The notes below the pieces were generated by a model, which was not told where the DNA came from, made no database searches, and saw nothing but the letters and a program-made list of their open reading frames with translations. 64,000 nt of DNA, from positions 62,001 to 126,000 of the forward strand of contig NZ_FXAT01000002.1 of assembly GCF_900177725.1 (NCBI RefSeq). Reading direction: 5' to 3'. Numbering within the stretch: position 1 is the first letter of the stretch; each line of letters starts with the position of its first letter. This stretch comes from Paraburkholderia susongensis (GTDB lineage: Bacteria; Pseudomonadota; Gammaproteobacteria; Burkholderiales; Burkholderiaceae). Both the position numbers and the translations under genes were made by a program. This document shows, one piece after another, positions 1-8,045 of the stretch.

Positions 1-90
1 GGCGGCGAAATCGCCATTGCCGAGAATGCTGAAAAACGTGCCGACGGCCAGCGAAATGCGGCCGAGGAAGGATGGGTTCGTATCGCTCAT
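1..90 (-). CDS. Partial CDS, N-terminus of a DUF2760-like protein
   Basis: Only the first 30 codons are in the window; the gene runs off the left edge. It starts at an ATG (complement of 88-90) preceded by an AGGAGC ribosome binding site 5 bases away. The visible peptide, beginning MSDTNPSFLGRI and continuing with a hydrophobic stretch (LAVGTFFSILG), resembles the N-terminus of DUF2760 proteins that sit beside Hsp70-like genes in Burkholderia. That family assignment is from memory of the N-terminal pattern and rests on few residues. The domain function is unknown. Confidence 0.5.
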   Translation of the reverse strand, partial: MSDTNPSFLGRISLAVGTFFSILGNGDFAA

Positions 91-470
91 AAAGGCTCCT
101 GATCTGCTCTGTTAAAGGACGAGCGGTCCTCGCCGCGCCGCGCACGCCAGGCTGCGAAGCGCTGACGGGCCGGGCGGGGCCGTGATGTTGCGGATCGGCG
201 CGCGGCCAGCAACGCCCGCTGCGGCCGATGCTGCAGCCGTCGAGCCGATGGACGGCCCAGAGGCGCTTCGCGAGCCGGTTGGCCGCGCGTGCGGCGCGCG
301 CAAAACCCGTATTTTGCCTTGCGGCGCGCCCGACGCGGGCAAAGCCGGCAATTCTAGCGGGCAATGGGGTGGGATTGGCGGGGAGTTGGGGGCAGGGCGT
401 GTTTCGCGCAGACGCTTGCGGCGCGAGGTTGGCGTGCTGCGGGCGAGCGGTGGATCGCGTTTAAGCCAGA
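91..470. other. Intergenic region without a supportable gene
   Basis: This 380-base stretch separates the DUF2760-like start from the end of the recombinase gene; both genes lie on the minus strand. It is very GC-rich with many GCGC steps. Frames open across it look like neither a known family nor a protein of normal composition. No clear terminator, tRNA or attachment-site repeat was seen. The promoter of the left gene should lie in its first 100 bases, but no convincing -35/-10 pair stands out. Confidence 0.4.
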
Positions 471-1715
471 CTACCTGCCGCCCGCATCGCCGTCTTTCGA
501 TTTCGCCCCATCCCAGTTCATGCGATGACGATTGACGGTTTCCGTATGCCGCGCATCGTCTTCGGTGTGCAGATAAAGACTCGTCGTATTCAGCGATACA
601 TGGCCGAGATTGTCGCGGATCGTGCGCAGATCGACGCCGCCGTCGGCCTGATGCGAGCCCGCCGTATGTCGCAGCCAGTGCGCCGACGCGCGCTCGAGTT
701 CGTCGGCGCGATCGGAGAATTCCGGGCCGCGCGCGCGTAGCCACGCAGCCGCGCCCGCAAAGATGCCCTTGATCGCATCGTGGATCGCCGAGCGGGACAG
801 GCAGCGGTACCTGCCCTTGAACGGCAGCACGAGCGGCGTTTCCTCGGCGCGAGTCGGCAGGGCGGCAAGGCCATTGAGCGTCCGGTAGCTGCGCAGCTCC
901 TCGACCAGTTCGGCCGATACCGGCACGATGCGCTCCTTGTCGCCCTTGCCGAGCGTTTCGAGCCACCACTGGTCCTGGCCGTCGGTGCTGAGCCTTCTGA
1001 AGAACTGCCCCATCTGTCCACCGGCGACTTCCGAAATCCGCATGCCTTGCAGATAAAACAGCGTGGTCAGCCAGCGGCAGCGCGCGTAGTACGCGCGCTG
1101 CGCGTCGGTGTCCTGCGGCAGTTGCTCGACGAACAGCTTGACCTCGTCCCACAGCGACGTCGACAGATAGCGCGTAACCCGCGGTGCCGAGCGCTTCGCG
1201 CGTTGCCGCAGCAACGCCATCGGATTGCCGCGCAGATAACCCGCGTTGACGAGCCACGTGAACATCGCGTTCAGGATGATCAGCGCCTGGCGCTGGCTCG
1301 CCGGCGAGAGCGGACCATTGAATGGCCGCCAGCGTTCGTCGGCCCGCGCGAACTTGCCGCCGCTCGCCGATACCCAGCGCGTGGCCGGCTGCGGATCGGC
1401 GATAAACGCCTTGAACAGCAGCAGGTCCTCATGCGTGAGCGACGACAACGGCTTGCCGAGCTGCACGACGGCCCACAGCAGGAGCCGCTCGGCTTCCTTG
1501 CGGTAATTGTCGAAGGTGGTTTTGGTATCCGCGTAATTGGAAAGCCATGCGCGCACGGCGTCCAGATCGTTGCGCGCCGACAGCTGCGAGCTTTCGGCCG
1601 CGCCGCGATTGGTGCCGTCGCGGCCATCGAGCATTTCCGGCACGACGAGCGATTCGACGGGCTGGACAGTGGCGAGTTCGGCGTGAGAGGCGGCTTTCGG
1701 CAAGGCTTTGGACAC
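471..1715 (-). CDS. Tyrosine recombinase / phage-type integrase
   Basis: A site-specific recombinase that breaks and rejoins DNA through a tyrosine nucleophile. Counting from the chosen start, the catalytic set is visible: Arg in GMRISE (about residue 226), Lys in GKGDKER (about 257), HWLRH (about 346-350), the second His in NLGH (about 372) and Tyr in SLYLHT (about 381). An N-terminal SAM-like core-binding domain covers about residues 50-160. I chose the GTG at 1713-1715, because AGGAGC lies 11 bases upstream; the longer frame would start at a TTG (1769) with no binding site. Length is about 414 residues, longer than XerC/D (about 300). No phage genes, tRNA or att repeats lie nearby, so it looks like a resident chromosomal recombinase; its target is unknown. 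Confidence 0.85.
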   Translation of the reverse strand: MSKALPKAASHAELATVQPVESLVVPEMLDGRDGTNRGAAESSQLSARNDLDAVRAWLSNYADTKTTFDNYRKEAERLLLWAVVQLGKPLSSLTHEDLLLFKAFIADPQPATRWVSASGGKFARADERWRPFNGPLSPASQRQALIILNAMFTWLVNAGYLRGNPMALLRQRAKRSAPRVTRYLSTSLWDEVKLFVEQLPQDTDAQRAYYARCRWLTTLFYLQGMRISEVAGGQMGQFFRRLSTDGQDQWWLETLGKGDKERIVPVSAELVEELRSYRTLNGLAALPTRAEETPLVLPFKGRYRCLSRSAIHDAIKGIFAGAAAWLRARGPEFSDRADELERASAHWLRHTAGSHQADGGVDLRTIRDNLGHVSLNTTSLYLHTEDDARHTETVNRHRMNWDGAKSKDGDAGGR

Positions 1716-1905
1716 GATTCGGAGGGCTCCTGAGGGCGAACGCCGGTTGCGTAATTCTGCTCCGCTCAAGCGCTTTCAGACAGACTTGCCTGATGAAAAC
1801 CCGCTGTTTCAGGCGAAACGCGCAACGCTATCACACAGTCGGCTTTGTCTGGCGCAAAAGCGGGCGTCGACGATGGCAGGGCACCGGTGAAAATCGCCCG
1901 CATCG

Positions 1906-2514
1906 CTATTTTTCGCGGCCTGCCAATGCTGCCGATACCCGCTCGCGCAACGCCGGTAAAACGTCGGCGTCGAACCACGGATTGCGCTTGAACCACGCGA
2001 TATTGCGCGGCGACGGATGCGGCAGCGGCATGATTCGCGGCCCAAAATCGGACCACCGGACGAGCGTATCCGTCAAGGTGGGGCCGTATGCGTCACCGAG
2101 ACCGAAACGCTGGGCGTACTGCCCAACCAGCAGCGTCAGCCGGACCGAGCTCAGGTGGCCGAGCAACTCGCGATGCCAGCGCGCGGCGCACGCGGGCAGT
2201 GGCGGCAGATCGCCGCTCGGGCCGCGTCCCGGAAAACAGAAGCCCATCGGTACGATGGCGAATTTCGAAGCGTCGTAAAAGGTGGCGTCGTCGACGCCGA
2301 GCCATGCGCGCAGGCGTGTACCGCTCGCATCGCTCCATGGAACGCCCGACGCATGCACCCGTGCGCCCGGCGCCTGGCCAACGATCAGAATGCGCGCCCG
2401 AACGGACGCGGCCAGCACCGGCCGTGGCGGGTGCGGCAGCGTCGGCGCGCACAGGGTGCAGGAGCGAATGTCGCGAAGCAGGGCTTCGAGCGCGGTGGAT
2501 TTCGTGACAGCCAT
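1906..2514 (-). CDS. Uracil-DNA glycosylase family protein, likely Fe-S type
   Basis: Probably excises uracil or a related damaged base from DNA, the first step of base-excision repair. Motif 1 is GQAPG (residues 46-50) and motif 2 is HPSPRN (166-171), as in the family 4/5-like UDGs. Four cysteines are spaced like the iron-sulfur ligands of those families: C19 and C22 (CxxC), C93, and C109, so a 4Fe-4S cluster is predicted. Length of 202 residues fits. The ATG at 2512-2514 begins the conserved fold. The exact substrate cannot be read from the sequence; family members with GQAPG rather than GEAPG may differ in base preference. It is followed on the same strand by the recombinase, 190 bases on. 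Confidence 0.82.
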   Translation of the reverse strand: MAVTKSTALEALLRDIRSCTLCAPTLPHPPRPVLAASVRARILIVGQAPGARVHASGVPWSDASGTRLRAWLGVDDATFYDASKFAIVPMGFCFPGRGPSGDLPPLPACAARWHRELLGHLSSVRLTLLVGQYAQRFGLGDAYGPTLTDTLVRWSDFGPRIMPLPHPSPRNIAWFKRNPWFDADVLPALRERVSAALAGREK

Positions 2515-2607
2515 GCTATGGAGCGAAGTGACTGACGCGCGGCCGTGCCGTCATCTCGCGTCGTAATCGTGTCGTAGATCGTTTCGTAGATCGTGTTGTG
2601 AAGCGGC

Positions 2608-3150
2608 TCAGCTCTGGGGCTGCGCCGGATAGATCAAGGTGCCGTCGGCCTGGATCTGCGCCTCCGGCGTCATCGTCGCCACGCTTGTGTGATGCGCGTC
2701 CATGATATGCAGCACGGTTTCGCGGCGGGCCAGCAGATAGTCCGCAATGATACGCCGGTGGCAGCGCCACCAGACCGCTTCGGAGCACATGATCGCGCAC
2801 GGCTGACGATGACCGAGTTCGAGGAGCTGCGCGAGTCCATCGCGAAACGCGTCGCTCATTGCATAGTCCGCGTAATTGCGGAAGGCCGGATGGGTCCAGT
2901 ACATATTGGGCGACGGCGCATCGTCCTTGCGCTTGCCGCGGCGTCCGCCCAACGCCGCCAGATGCACATAGCCGATATGCTCGGGCGCGAGCGCCGCCGG
3001 CAGCGTGTCGCGATTGAACTGCGGGTTGGTTCGCGAGCGCGGAATGCTACGCACGTCGACGAGCGTTGCAATCTGCTCGTTTTTCAGCAGCCCGACGAAT
3101 TCCTCCAACGGGCGGGTCGAATGGCCGATCGTGAAAAAGGGGCGTTTCAT
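2608..3150 (-). CDS. DUF488 domain-containing protein
   Basis: A 180-residue member of the DUF488 family. Visible landmarks are FTIGHSTR (residues 6-13), DVRSIPRSR (about 32-40), the LGGRRGK loop (about 67-73) and the C-terminal MCSEAVWWRCHRR (about 120-132), all strongly conserved in the family. The biochemical role of DUF488 is not established; conserved Arg, Cys and His residues suggest nucleic-acid or anion binding, which is inference. It lies 93 bases upstream of the uracil-DNA glycosylase on the same strand, so the two may share a transcript, a weak hint of a role in DNA maintenance. Confidence 0.85.
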   Translation of the reverse strand: MKRPFFTIGHSTRPLEEFVGLLKNEQIATLVDVRSIPRSRTNPQFNRDTLPAALAPEHIGYVHLAALGGRRGKRKDDAPSPNMYWTHPAFRNYADYAMSDAFRDGLAQLLELGHRQPCAIMCSEAVWWRCHRRIIADYLLARRETVLHIMDAHHTSVATMTPEAQIQADGTLIYPAQPQS

Positions 3151-3298
3151 CAGTGCCTCGTCAGCTTCGATGTGAGGACCATGACAAGTTTATAACGTGT
3201 GACCTTGCCACGAGCCGCGCCTATGCTGATGAAAGACGGCTGCCCGCGATCGCCGGCGCGTTGACCGGCCGCCGTCAACGTTGATGAAGGAGAGCGCG

Positions 3299-4285
3299 AT
3301 GCGAGCGATGGTGTTCGACGGCGGTTCAGCGACGCTGAACGAACGGGATGTGCCGGACCCGATACCCGGCCCTGGGCAGATCCTGATCGACGTTCATGCG
3401 TGCGGCGTGTGCCGCACGGATCTTCATCTGGTGGATCGTGAGCTCGAGCATCCGAAGCGGCCGGTGATACCGGGCCACGAAATCGTCGGCGTGGTGGCCG
3501 CACTGGGCGAGGGCGTGAGCGGGTTCGTGGTGGGCGAGCGCGTCGGTGTGCCGTGGGTCGGCCGCACCTGCGGCCATTGCGGCTACTGCCTGTCCGCGCG
3601 CGAGAATCTGTGTGACGACGCCGGCTTCACCGGCTACACGATCGACGGCGGCTATGCCGAGCGTACCGTCGCCGACAGCCGTTACTGCTTTCATCTGCCG
3701 TCGCACTACAGCGACATCGAAGCCGCGCCGCTGCTGTGCGCCGGCCTGATCGGCTATCGCACGCTGAACATGGCGGGCGACGCGCAACGGCTCGGCATCT
3801 ACGGTTTCGGCGCCGCCGCGCATATCGTCGCGCAGGTGGCGCGTCATCAGCAGCGCAGCGTGTATGCGTTCACGCGTCCCGGCGATCAAGCGGCCCGGCA
3901 ACTCGCGCTGCGTCTCGGTGCGGCATGGGCCGGCGGCAGCGACGAGATGCCGCCCGTCGAACTCGACGCGGCGCTGCTGTTCGCGCCGGTCGGCGCGCTC
4001 GTGCCGCAGGCGCTGCGCGCGGTCGCGAAAGGCGGCGTGGTGGTCTGCGGCGGCATCCATATGAGCGACATTCCGTCGTTCCCCTATGCGTTTCTGTGGG
4101 GCGAGCGGCGCGTCGTATCGGTCGCGAACCTGACGCGCGACGATGGGCTGTCGTTCATGCGTATCGCGGACGCAACCCGTCTCGCGATAGAAACGACCAC
4201 TTATGCGTTGAGCGATGCGAACCGCGCGCTCGACGATTTGCGCAACGGCAGGCTGACCGGCGCGGCGGTGCTCGCGATCCGGTGA
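3299..4285 (+). CDS. Zinc-dependent alcohol dehydrogenase family protein
   Basis: Medium-chain, zinc-containing NAD(P)-dependent alcohol/aldehyde oxidoreductase. Catalytic zinc ligands are visible as C38, H60-E61 (PGHE) and C147; structural zinc ligands are C91, C94, C97 and C105; the nucleotide loop is GFGAAA (169-174), differing from the usual GxGGxG. The start is the ATG at 3299, preceded by a strong AAGGAGA; the frame is open a little further upstream but without a binding site. The 328-residue length is slightly shorter than AdhP (341). It is convergent with adhP (65 bases between stops), so the two paralogues are not co-transcribed. The substrate cannot be deduced. Confidence 0.87.
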   Translation: MRAMVFDGGSATLNERDVPDPIPGPGQILIDVHACGVCRTDLHLVDRELEHPKRPVIPGHEIVGVVAALGEGVSGFVVGERVGVPWVGRTCGHCGYCLSARENLCDDAGFTGYTIDGGYAERTVADSRYCFHLPSHYSDIEAAPLLCAGLIGYRTLNMAGDAQRLGIYGFGAAAHIVAQVARHQQRSVYAFTRPGDQAARQLALRLGAAWAGGSDEMPPVELDAALLFAPVGALVPQALRAVAKGGVVVCGGIHMSDIPSFPYAFLWGERRVVSVANLTRDDGLSFMRIADATRLAIETTTYALSDANRALDDLRNGRLTGAAVLAIR

Positions 4286-4350
4286 CGCTCGACGCGGATC
4301 GAACCGCCGGCCGCATCGTGGCCGATGATGCAAGCGTGGCGATTTCCCGC

Positions 4351-5376
4351 CTACTCCATCGTCACCACGATCCGCCCATCCACCGTGCCGTCGCGCAGCG
4401 CACCCAATATCGTATTGATGTTCTCGATCCGGTCGCGATGGATATGCGCGCGCACGCTGCCTTGCGCCGCGAAGTCGAGCGACTCCTGCAAATCGCGTCG
4501 CGTACCGACAATCGATCCGCGCACGGTAATGCCGTTGAGCACGGTCGAAAAAATCGGCAACGGGAAATCGCCGGGAGGCAGCCCAACCAGCGACACCGTG
4601 CCGCCACGGCGCAGCATGCCGAGCGCCTGCGCGAACGCGCCGCGCGAGACGGCGGTCACGAGCACGCCATGCGCGCCGCCGATTTCCTTCTGGATCACAG
4701 CCGCGGGGTCTTCGGTGCTCGCGTTGATCGCGAGCTTCGCGCCGAGCTTGCGCGCGAGCGCGAGCTTGTCCTCGGCGACATCGACGGCGGCCACGTGCAG
4801 CCCCATCGCAATCGCGTACTGCACCGCGACGTGGCCGAGCCCGCCGATACCCGAGATCGCGAGCCACTGGCCGGGCCGCGCCTCCGTCACGCGAATGCCC
4901 TTGTAGACCGTCACGCCCGCGCAGAGGATGGGCGCGATTTCGTCGAATGCCACGTTCTCGGGCAGATGCCCGACGTAGTTCGGATCGGCCAGCACGTATT
5001 CCGCATAGCCGCCGTTGACCGAATAGCCGGTGTTCTTCTGCTCGTGGCAGAGCGTTTCCCAGCCGCTCAGGCAGTGCTCGCAGTGACCGCATGCGGTATA
5101 GAGCCACGGCACGCCAACGCGATCGCCTTCCTTGACCGCCTTGACGCCGCTGCCGGCCGCCGCGACATAGCCGACGCCCTCGTGTCCGGGGATAAAAGGC
5201 AGGGACGGCTTGACCGGCCAGTCGCCGTCGGCGGCATGCAGGTCGGTGTGGCAAACGCCCGAGGCCTTGATGTTGACGAGAATCTGTCCCGGTCCGACCT
5301 CCGGGACCGGCACTTCTTCGATGCGCAGCGGCGCGCCGAACTGATGAACGACAGCGGCTTTCATTTGAAGGGTCAT
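4351..5376 (-). CDS. adhP: Alcohol dehydrogenase AdhP
   Basis: Zinc-dependent, propanol-preferring alcohol dehydrogenase interconverting primary alcohols and aldehydes with NAD. Catalytic zinc residues C42, H65-E66 and C151, structural zinc cysteines C96, C99, C102 and C110, and the Rossmann loop GIGGLGH (175-181) are all present. The 341-residue length is exactly typical. The start ATG at 5374-5376 has GAGGAGC 8 bases upstream. About 640 bases without a gene lie behind its start. It shares the overall plan of the gene at 3299-4285 but has the canonical nucleotide motif, so it is the better candidate for a true ethanol/propanol dehydrogenase. Confidence 0.9.
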   Translation of the reverse strand: MTLQMKAAVVHQFGAPLRIEEVPVPEVGPGQILVNIKASGVCHTDLHAADGDWPVKPSLPFIPGHEGVGYVAAAGSGVKAVKEGDRVGVPWLYTACGHCEHCLSGWETLCHEQKNTGYSVNGGYAEYVLADPNYVGHLPENVAFDEIAPILCAGVTVYKGIRVTEARPGQWLAISGIGGLGHVAVQYAIAMGLHVAAVDVAEDKLALARKLGAKLAINASTEDPAAVIQKEIGGAHGVLVTAVSRGAFAQALGMLRRGGTVSLVGLPPGDFPLPIFSTVLNGITVRGSIVGTRRDLQESLDFAAQGSVRAHIHRDRIENINTILGALRDGTVDGRIVVTME

Positions 5377-5901
5377 GTCATGCTCCTCGAAATGGCCTGT
5401 CCAGTATTTTCGTGCGGCCCGCGGCTCGGTGATTGACGAAGATCAAGCGAAGCGGACAAACGCTACTCGCGCTACTCGTGCGGACGCGAGCGGCACGAAG
5501 CGATGAACCTGCGGTGCAGCCGCGCGGAGTGGCAAAACATCCAGCGAACACACGCGATGCCACGCAATGCGCCGAAGCCGGGGCGCGGATGACGATGGAC
5601 AGGCGTTTTTCGTCCCGCACCGTGAACGTCGGCTTGTCCCGCTCCGGATCAATGACGCCCTCGAGGATCAGAGGAAAGCGGTGACGTGATGCATTGTAGT
5701 GCCGTAGCACTCGCGAGGCAGCGTCCGAACGTGCACATCCCTTGCTCCCGGCTCGCGCAGTCTCGAAGTGTTCGCCGTCTTCCTGGATCAACAGCGCAGC
5801 GTCGCACACGGCATTCAGCGGTGACGGAAGCTTCCCGCGACCGGCGGATTCCGCGCGTCACGCACGCATAGGGCCCAGGGTATACGCAAGCTTGGTCACA
5901 C
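5377..5901. other. Long intergenic stretch without a supportable gene
   Basis: The divergent interval between adhP and the catabolic unit at 6021 is 644 bases; this entry covers the part before the predicted promoter. Open frames on both strands show no recognisable family and overlap each other. A possible decayed coding remnant on the minus strand around 5560-5700 could not be substantiated. No tRNA, repeat family or transposon end was seen. The region between 5690 and 5880 is slightly less GC-rich and may hold upstream regulatory sites. Confidence 0.4.
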
Positions 5902-5930
5902 TTGACACTGTATTTTGGATCCAGGATATT
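5902..5930 (+). promoter_or_regulatory. Sigma-70-type promoter for the hydroxyproline-type unit
   Basis: A perfect -35 hexamer TTGACA (5902-5907) is followed after exactly 17 bases by GATATT (5925-5930), 4 of 6 matches to the -10 consensus. Transcription would begin near 5937, leaving a leader of about 85 bases before the transporter ATG at 6021. The spacer holds the candidate operator listed next, an ideal position for a repressor. Confidence 0.6.
5912..5922 (+). promoter_or_regulatory. Candidate GntR operator ATTTTGGATCC in the promoter spacer
   Basis: The 11-mer ATTTTGGATCC lies between the -35 and -10 elements of the unit's first promoter, and the same 11-mer recurs at 12627-12637, just before the GntR-family gene that ends the unit. 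Its core TGGATCCA is self-complementary at this copy. A shared motif in front of the regulator and its presumed target operon is what a local FCD-type GntR regulator normally shows. Binding is inferred. Confidence 0.55.
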
Positions 5931-5969
5931 GATACCACGATCCCGCTTCGGATTCTTTCTGAACAGGCT

Positions 5970-6005
5970 GGTCCCGTTGGTCCCGTTGGTCCCACTGGTC
6001 CCTTT
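5970..6005 (+). repeat. Four tandem 9-bp units in the operon leader
   Basis: Units GGTCCCGTT, GGTCCCGTT, GGTCCCACT and GGTCCCTTT follow each other without gaps and end 15 bases before the transporter start. In the transporter's own frame they read Gly-Pro-X triplets; in another frame they read Leu-Val-Pro. No start codon for a leader peptide is obvious in the predicted transcript, so translation of the repeat is not established. Confidence 0.75.
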
Positions 6006-6020
6006 CCCTGGGAGCTCCAC

Positions 6021-7430
6021 ATGTCACCGATTGCAGCCCGGCTCGAGCGTCTTCCGTTCAGCCGCTTTCACTTCAAGCTGCTCATCATGGGCGGTCTGGG
6101 CTTCATGTTCGAAGCCATCGACGCAGCCATCATCGCGTTCATCCTGCCCGTCGTCCGCACGAAGTGGCATCTGACCAGCTTCGAGACGGGGCTGCTCGGC
6201 AGCAGTACCTACGTCGGCTTTCTGGTCGGCGCGCTGCTCGCGGGCCTGCTGGGAGACCGTTTCGGCCGGCGCGTCGTGATGATGTGGGCATTGACGTTTT
6301 TCTGCGTGCTGACGTTCATCAACGCGTTCGTGAACGACTGGCACACCTTCGCGCTGCTGCGGGCCATTGCCGGTATCGGGATGGGCGCCGAGGGCGCGAT
6401 CATCGCGCCGTTCCTGGTCGAGTTCGTCAGCAACCGCTATCGCGGCGCGTTTACCGGCGCGCTCGCCGGATTTTTCTCGTTCGGCTTCGTGGCCGCCGCG
6501 CTGATCGGCTATTTCGTGATTCCGCTGAATCCGGAAGGCTGGCGCATCGCGCTGATCATCGTCTCGGTACCGGTGGTCGTGCTGCTGTGGTGGCGCCGTT
6601 CGCTGCACGAGTCGCCGCGCTGGCTGGAGCTTCACGGCCGCCACCAGGAGGCCGAAGCCGTGGTCGCGGACATCGAGCGGCAGATCGAGCGCAGCGGGGT
6701 GACATTGCCTGCGGTCACGCCAGTGGCAGGCGGCACGGTCAGCTTCGAGCAGTCCAGTTCGTTCTTCGGCAACCTGAAACTGCTATGGAAGCCGCCGCTC
6801 GCCAGAACGACGCTGATGAGCTGGTGTTTGTGGCTCTCCGTCACGTTCTGCTCGTATGCGTTCTTCGTCTGGATTCCCAGTCTGCTGGTTCAGCATGGCA
6901 TGACCATCACGAAGAGCTTTTCCGTCTCCATCGTGATCTACCTCGCGCAGATTCCGGGCTATTACTCGGCTGCGTACTTCTGCGAGAAGCTCGGCCGCAA
7001 GACGACGATCGTCTCCTATATGGCGATGGCCTGCGTCGCGGGTATCTGGCTGGCCAGCGCGGGCAGCGACACGTCGATCGTGCTCGCGTCGACGTTCATG
7101 TCCTTCGCGATGAACGGCGTGAACGCCGGTGAGTATGCCTATACGCCCGAAGTGTTCCCGACGCACCTGCGCGCAACGGGCATGGGAACGGCATCCGCGT
7201 TCGGCCGGATCGGCGCGATCTGTTCGCCGATGCTGGTGGGCTATATCTATCCGCTGTGGGGTTTCGCCGGCGTGTTTGGGATGACGACCGTCATTCTGCT
7301 GATTGGCGCGCTCGCCGTGATTTTCCTCGGTGTATCGACGCACGGCAGAACCCTCGAAGAAATCGCGGAAACCGAATACGGTTCGATGCGCGCCGAAGCA
7401 CAAGGCAGCGCGCTTGGAACGGCGAAATGA
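6021..7430 (+). CDS. MFS transporter, sugar-porter/AAHS-like, first gene of the unit
   Basis: A 12-helix major facilitator, probably a proton symporter bringing the pathway substrate into the cell. The MFS signature appears as GLLGDRFGRR after helix 2 and again as CEKLGRKT in the second half; the tail RTLEEIAETE is common in this branch. The start is the ATG at 6021 with GGGAG upstream. The frame is open further upstream through the 9-bp repeat, but there is no start codon with a binding site there. At 469 residues it has normal length. It overlaps the binding site of the next gene (GAF protein), so it is co-transcribed with the catabolic enzymes; hydroxyproline or a hydroxyprolyl peptide is the inferred cargo. 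Confidence 0.87.
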   Translation: MSPIAARLERLPFSRFHFKLLIMGGLGFMFEAIDAAIIAFILPVVRTKWHLTSFETGLLGSSTYVGFLVGALLAGLLGDRFGRRVVMMWALTFFCVLTFINAFVNDWHTFALLRAIAGIGMGAEGAIIAPFLVEFVSNRYRGAFTGALAGFFSFGFVAAALIGYFVIPLNPEGWRIALIIVSVPVVVLLWWRRSLHESPRWLELHGRHQEAEAVVADIERQIERSGVTLPAVTPVAGGTVSFEQSSSFFGNLKLLWKPPLARTTLMSWCLWLSVTFCSYAFFVWIPSLLVQHGMTITKSFSVSIVIYLAQIPGYYSAAYFCEKLGRKTTIVSYMAMACVAGIWLASAGSDTSIVLASTFMSFAMNGVNAGEYAYTPEVFPTHLRATGMGTASAFGRIGAICSPMLVGYIYPLWGFAGVFGMTTVILLIGALAVIFLGVSTHGRTLEEIAETEYGSMRAEAQGSALGTAK

Positions 7431-7440
7431 GGAGAGCTTC

Positions 7441-8037
7441 GTGAGAGACGCAAACTTCGCACTGATACTGCGCGCAATCGGGCGCGTCGCCCGCCTGCAG
7501 CAGGAAGTCGATACCGTCGCCGGTGATCGCGACGGGGATGGCGCCGGCGATCGCGTCGGAAATGGCGCAGAGCGGGTCTGGCATGAGTTCGAGCGCTCGC
7601 TCACCGAAGTATTCGGGCAACGGCTCTTCACCGTGCTCGCGTATGACGAGACCTCGAGCCGCCTCGGCCGCTTGCATAGCAACCGCCTCGACATCAATCC
7701 GGTGGGCGGCCTCAAGCGGGTGACGCAAAGCCGCTGGTCGGACCAGGTTCTGCGTCGCGGCGAGATCTTCGTCAGCTCGACCCGTGAAGACATCAAGGCG
7801 GTGTTCTCGGAGTACGAGACGCTGTGGTCGATCGGCTGCGAGAGCGTACTGAACATTCCGGTGCGCAGGAACGGCGTCACGCTCGGCACGATGAATCTGC
7901 TCGGCGAAGCCGGTCTGTATGACCATGCCGATATCGAGCTGGCGTACATATTCGCGCAGCTGGCGGTTGCGCCGCTCGAAGATCAGGTTCAAAGAATCCG
8001 CGGACTCGAAGACCCGGACTTCATGGAACAGGTGTAG
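7441..8037 (+). CDS. GAF domain-containing protein
   Basis: A 198-residue cytosolic protein that is essentially a single GAF domain (about residues 45-185), a fold that binds small ligands. The GTG at 7441 is chosen because GAGGAGA overlaps the stop of the transporter gene and lies 5 bases upstream; the open frame reaches back into the transporter gene but has no better start. No output domain (HTH, kinase, cyclase) follows. It lies between the transporter and the D-amino acid dehydrogenase and ends 8 bases before the latter, so it belongs to the unit. It may be a substrate sensor, chaperone or small enzyme; nothing visible decides. Confidence 0.8.
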   Translation: MRDANFALILRAIGRVARLQQEVDTVAGDRDGDGAGDRVGNGAERVWHEFERSLTEVFGQRLFTVLAYDETSSRLGRLHSNRLDINPVGGLKRVTQSRWSDQVLRRGEIFVSSTREDIKAVFSEYETLWSIGCESVLNIPVRRNGVTLGTMNLLGEAGLYDHADIELAYIFAQLAVAPLEDQVQRIRGLEDPDFMEQV

Positions 8038-8045
8038 TCACGTAC

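Noticed and set aside
471..1715. The recombinase as evidence of a prophage or genomic island edge
   Set aside because: No other phage genes, no tRNA, and no flanking direct repeats were seen; similar stand-alone recombinases are common on Burkholderia chromosomes.
3326..5254. A 642-codon minus-strand open frame
   Set aside because: It crosses two oppositely oriented alcohol dehydrogenase genes in a shifted frame, and its composition is that of a GC-rich shadow.
5742..6020. A longer N-terminus for the MFS transporter including a collagen-like Gly-Pro-X stretch
   Set aside because: The extension lies upstream of and across the predicted promoter, lacks a start codon with a binding site, and adds no conserved residues; the ATG at 6021 has a suitable binding site and correct family length.
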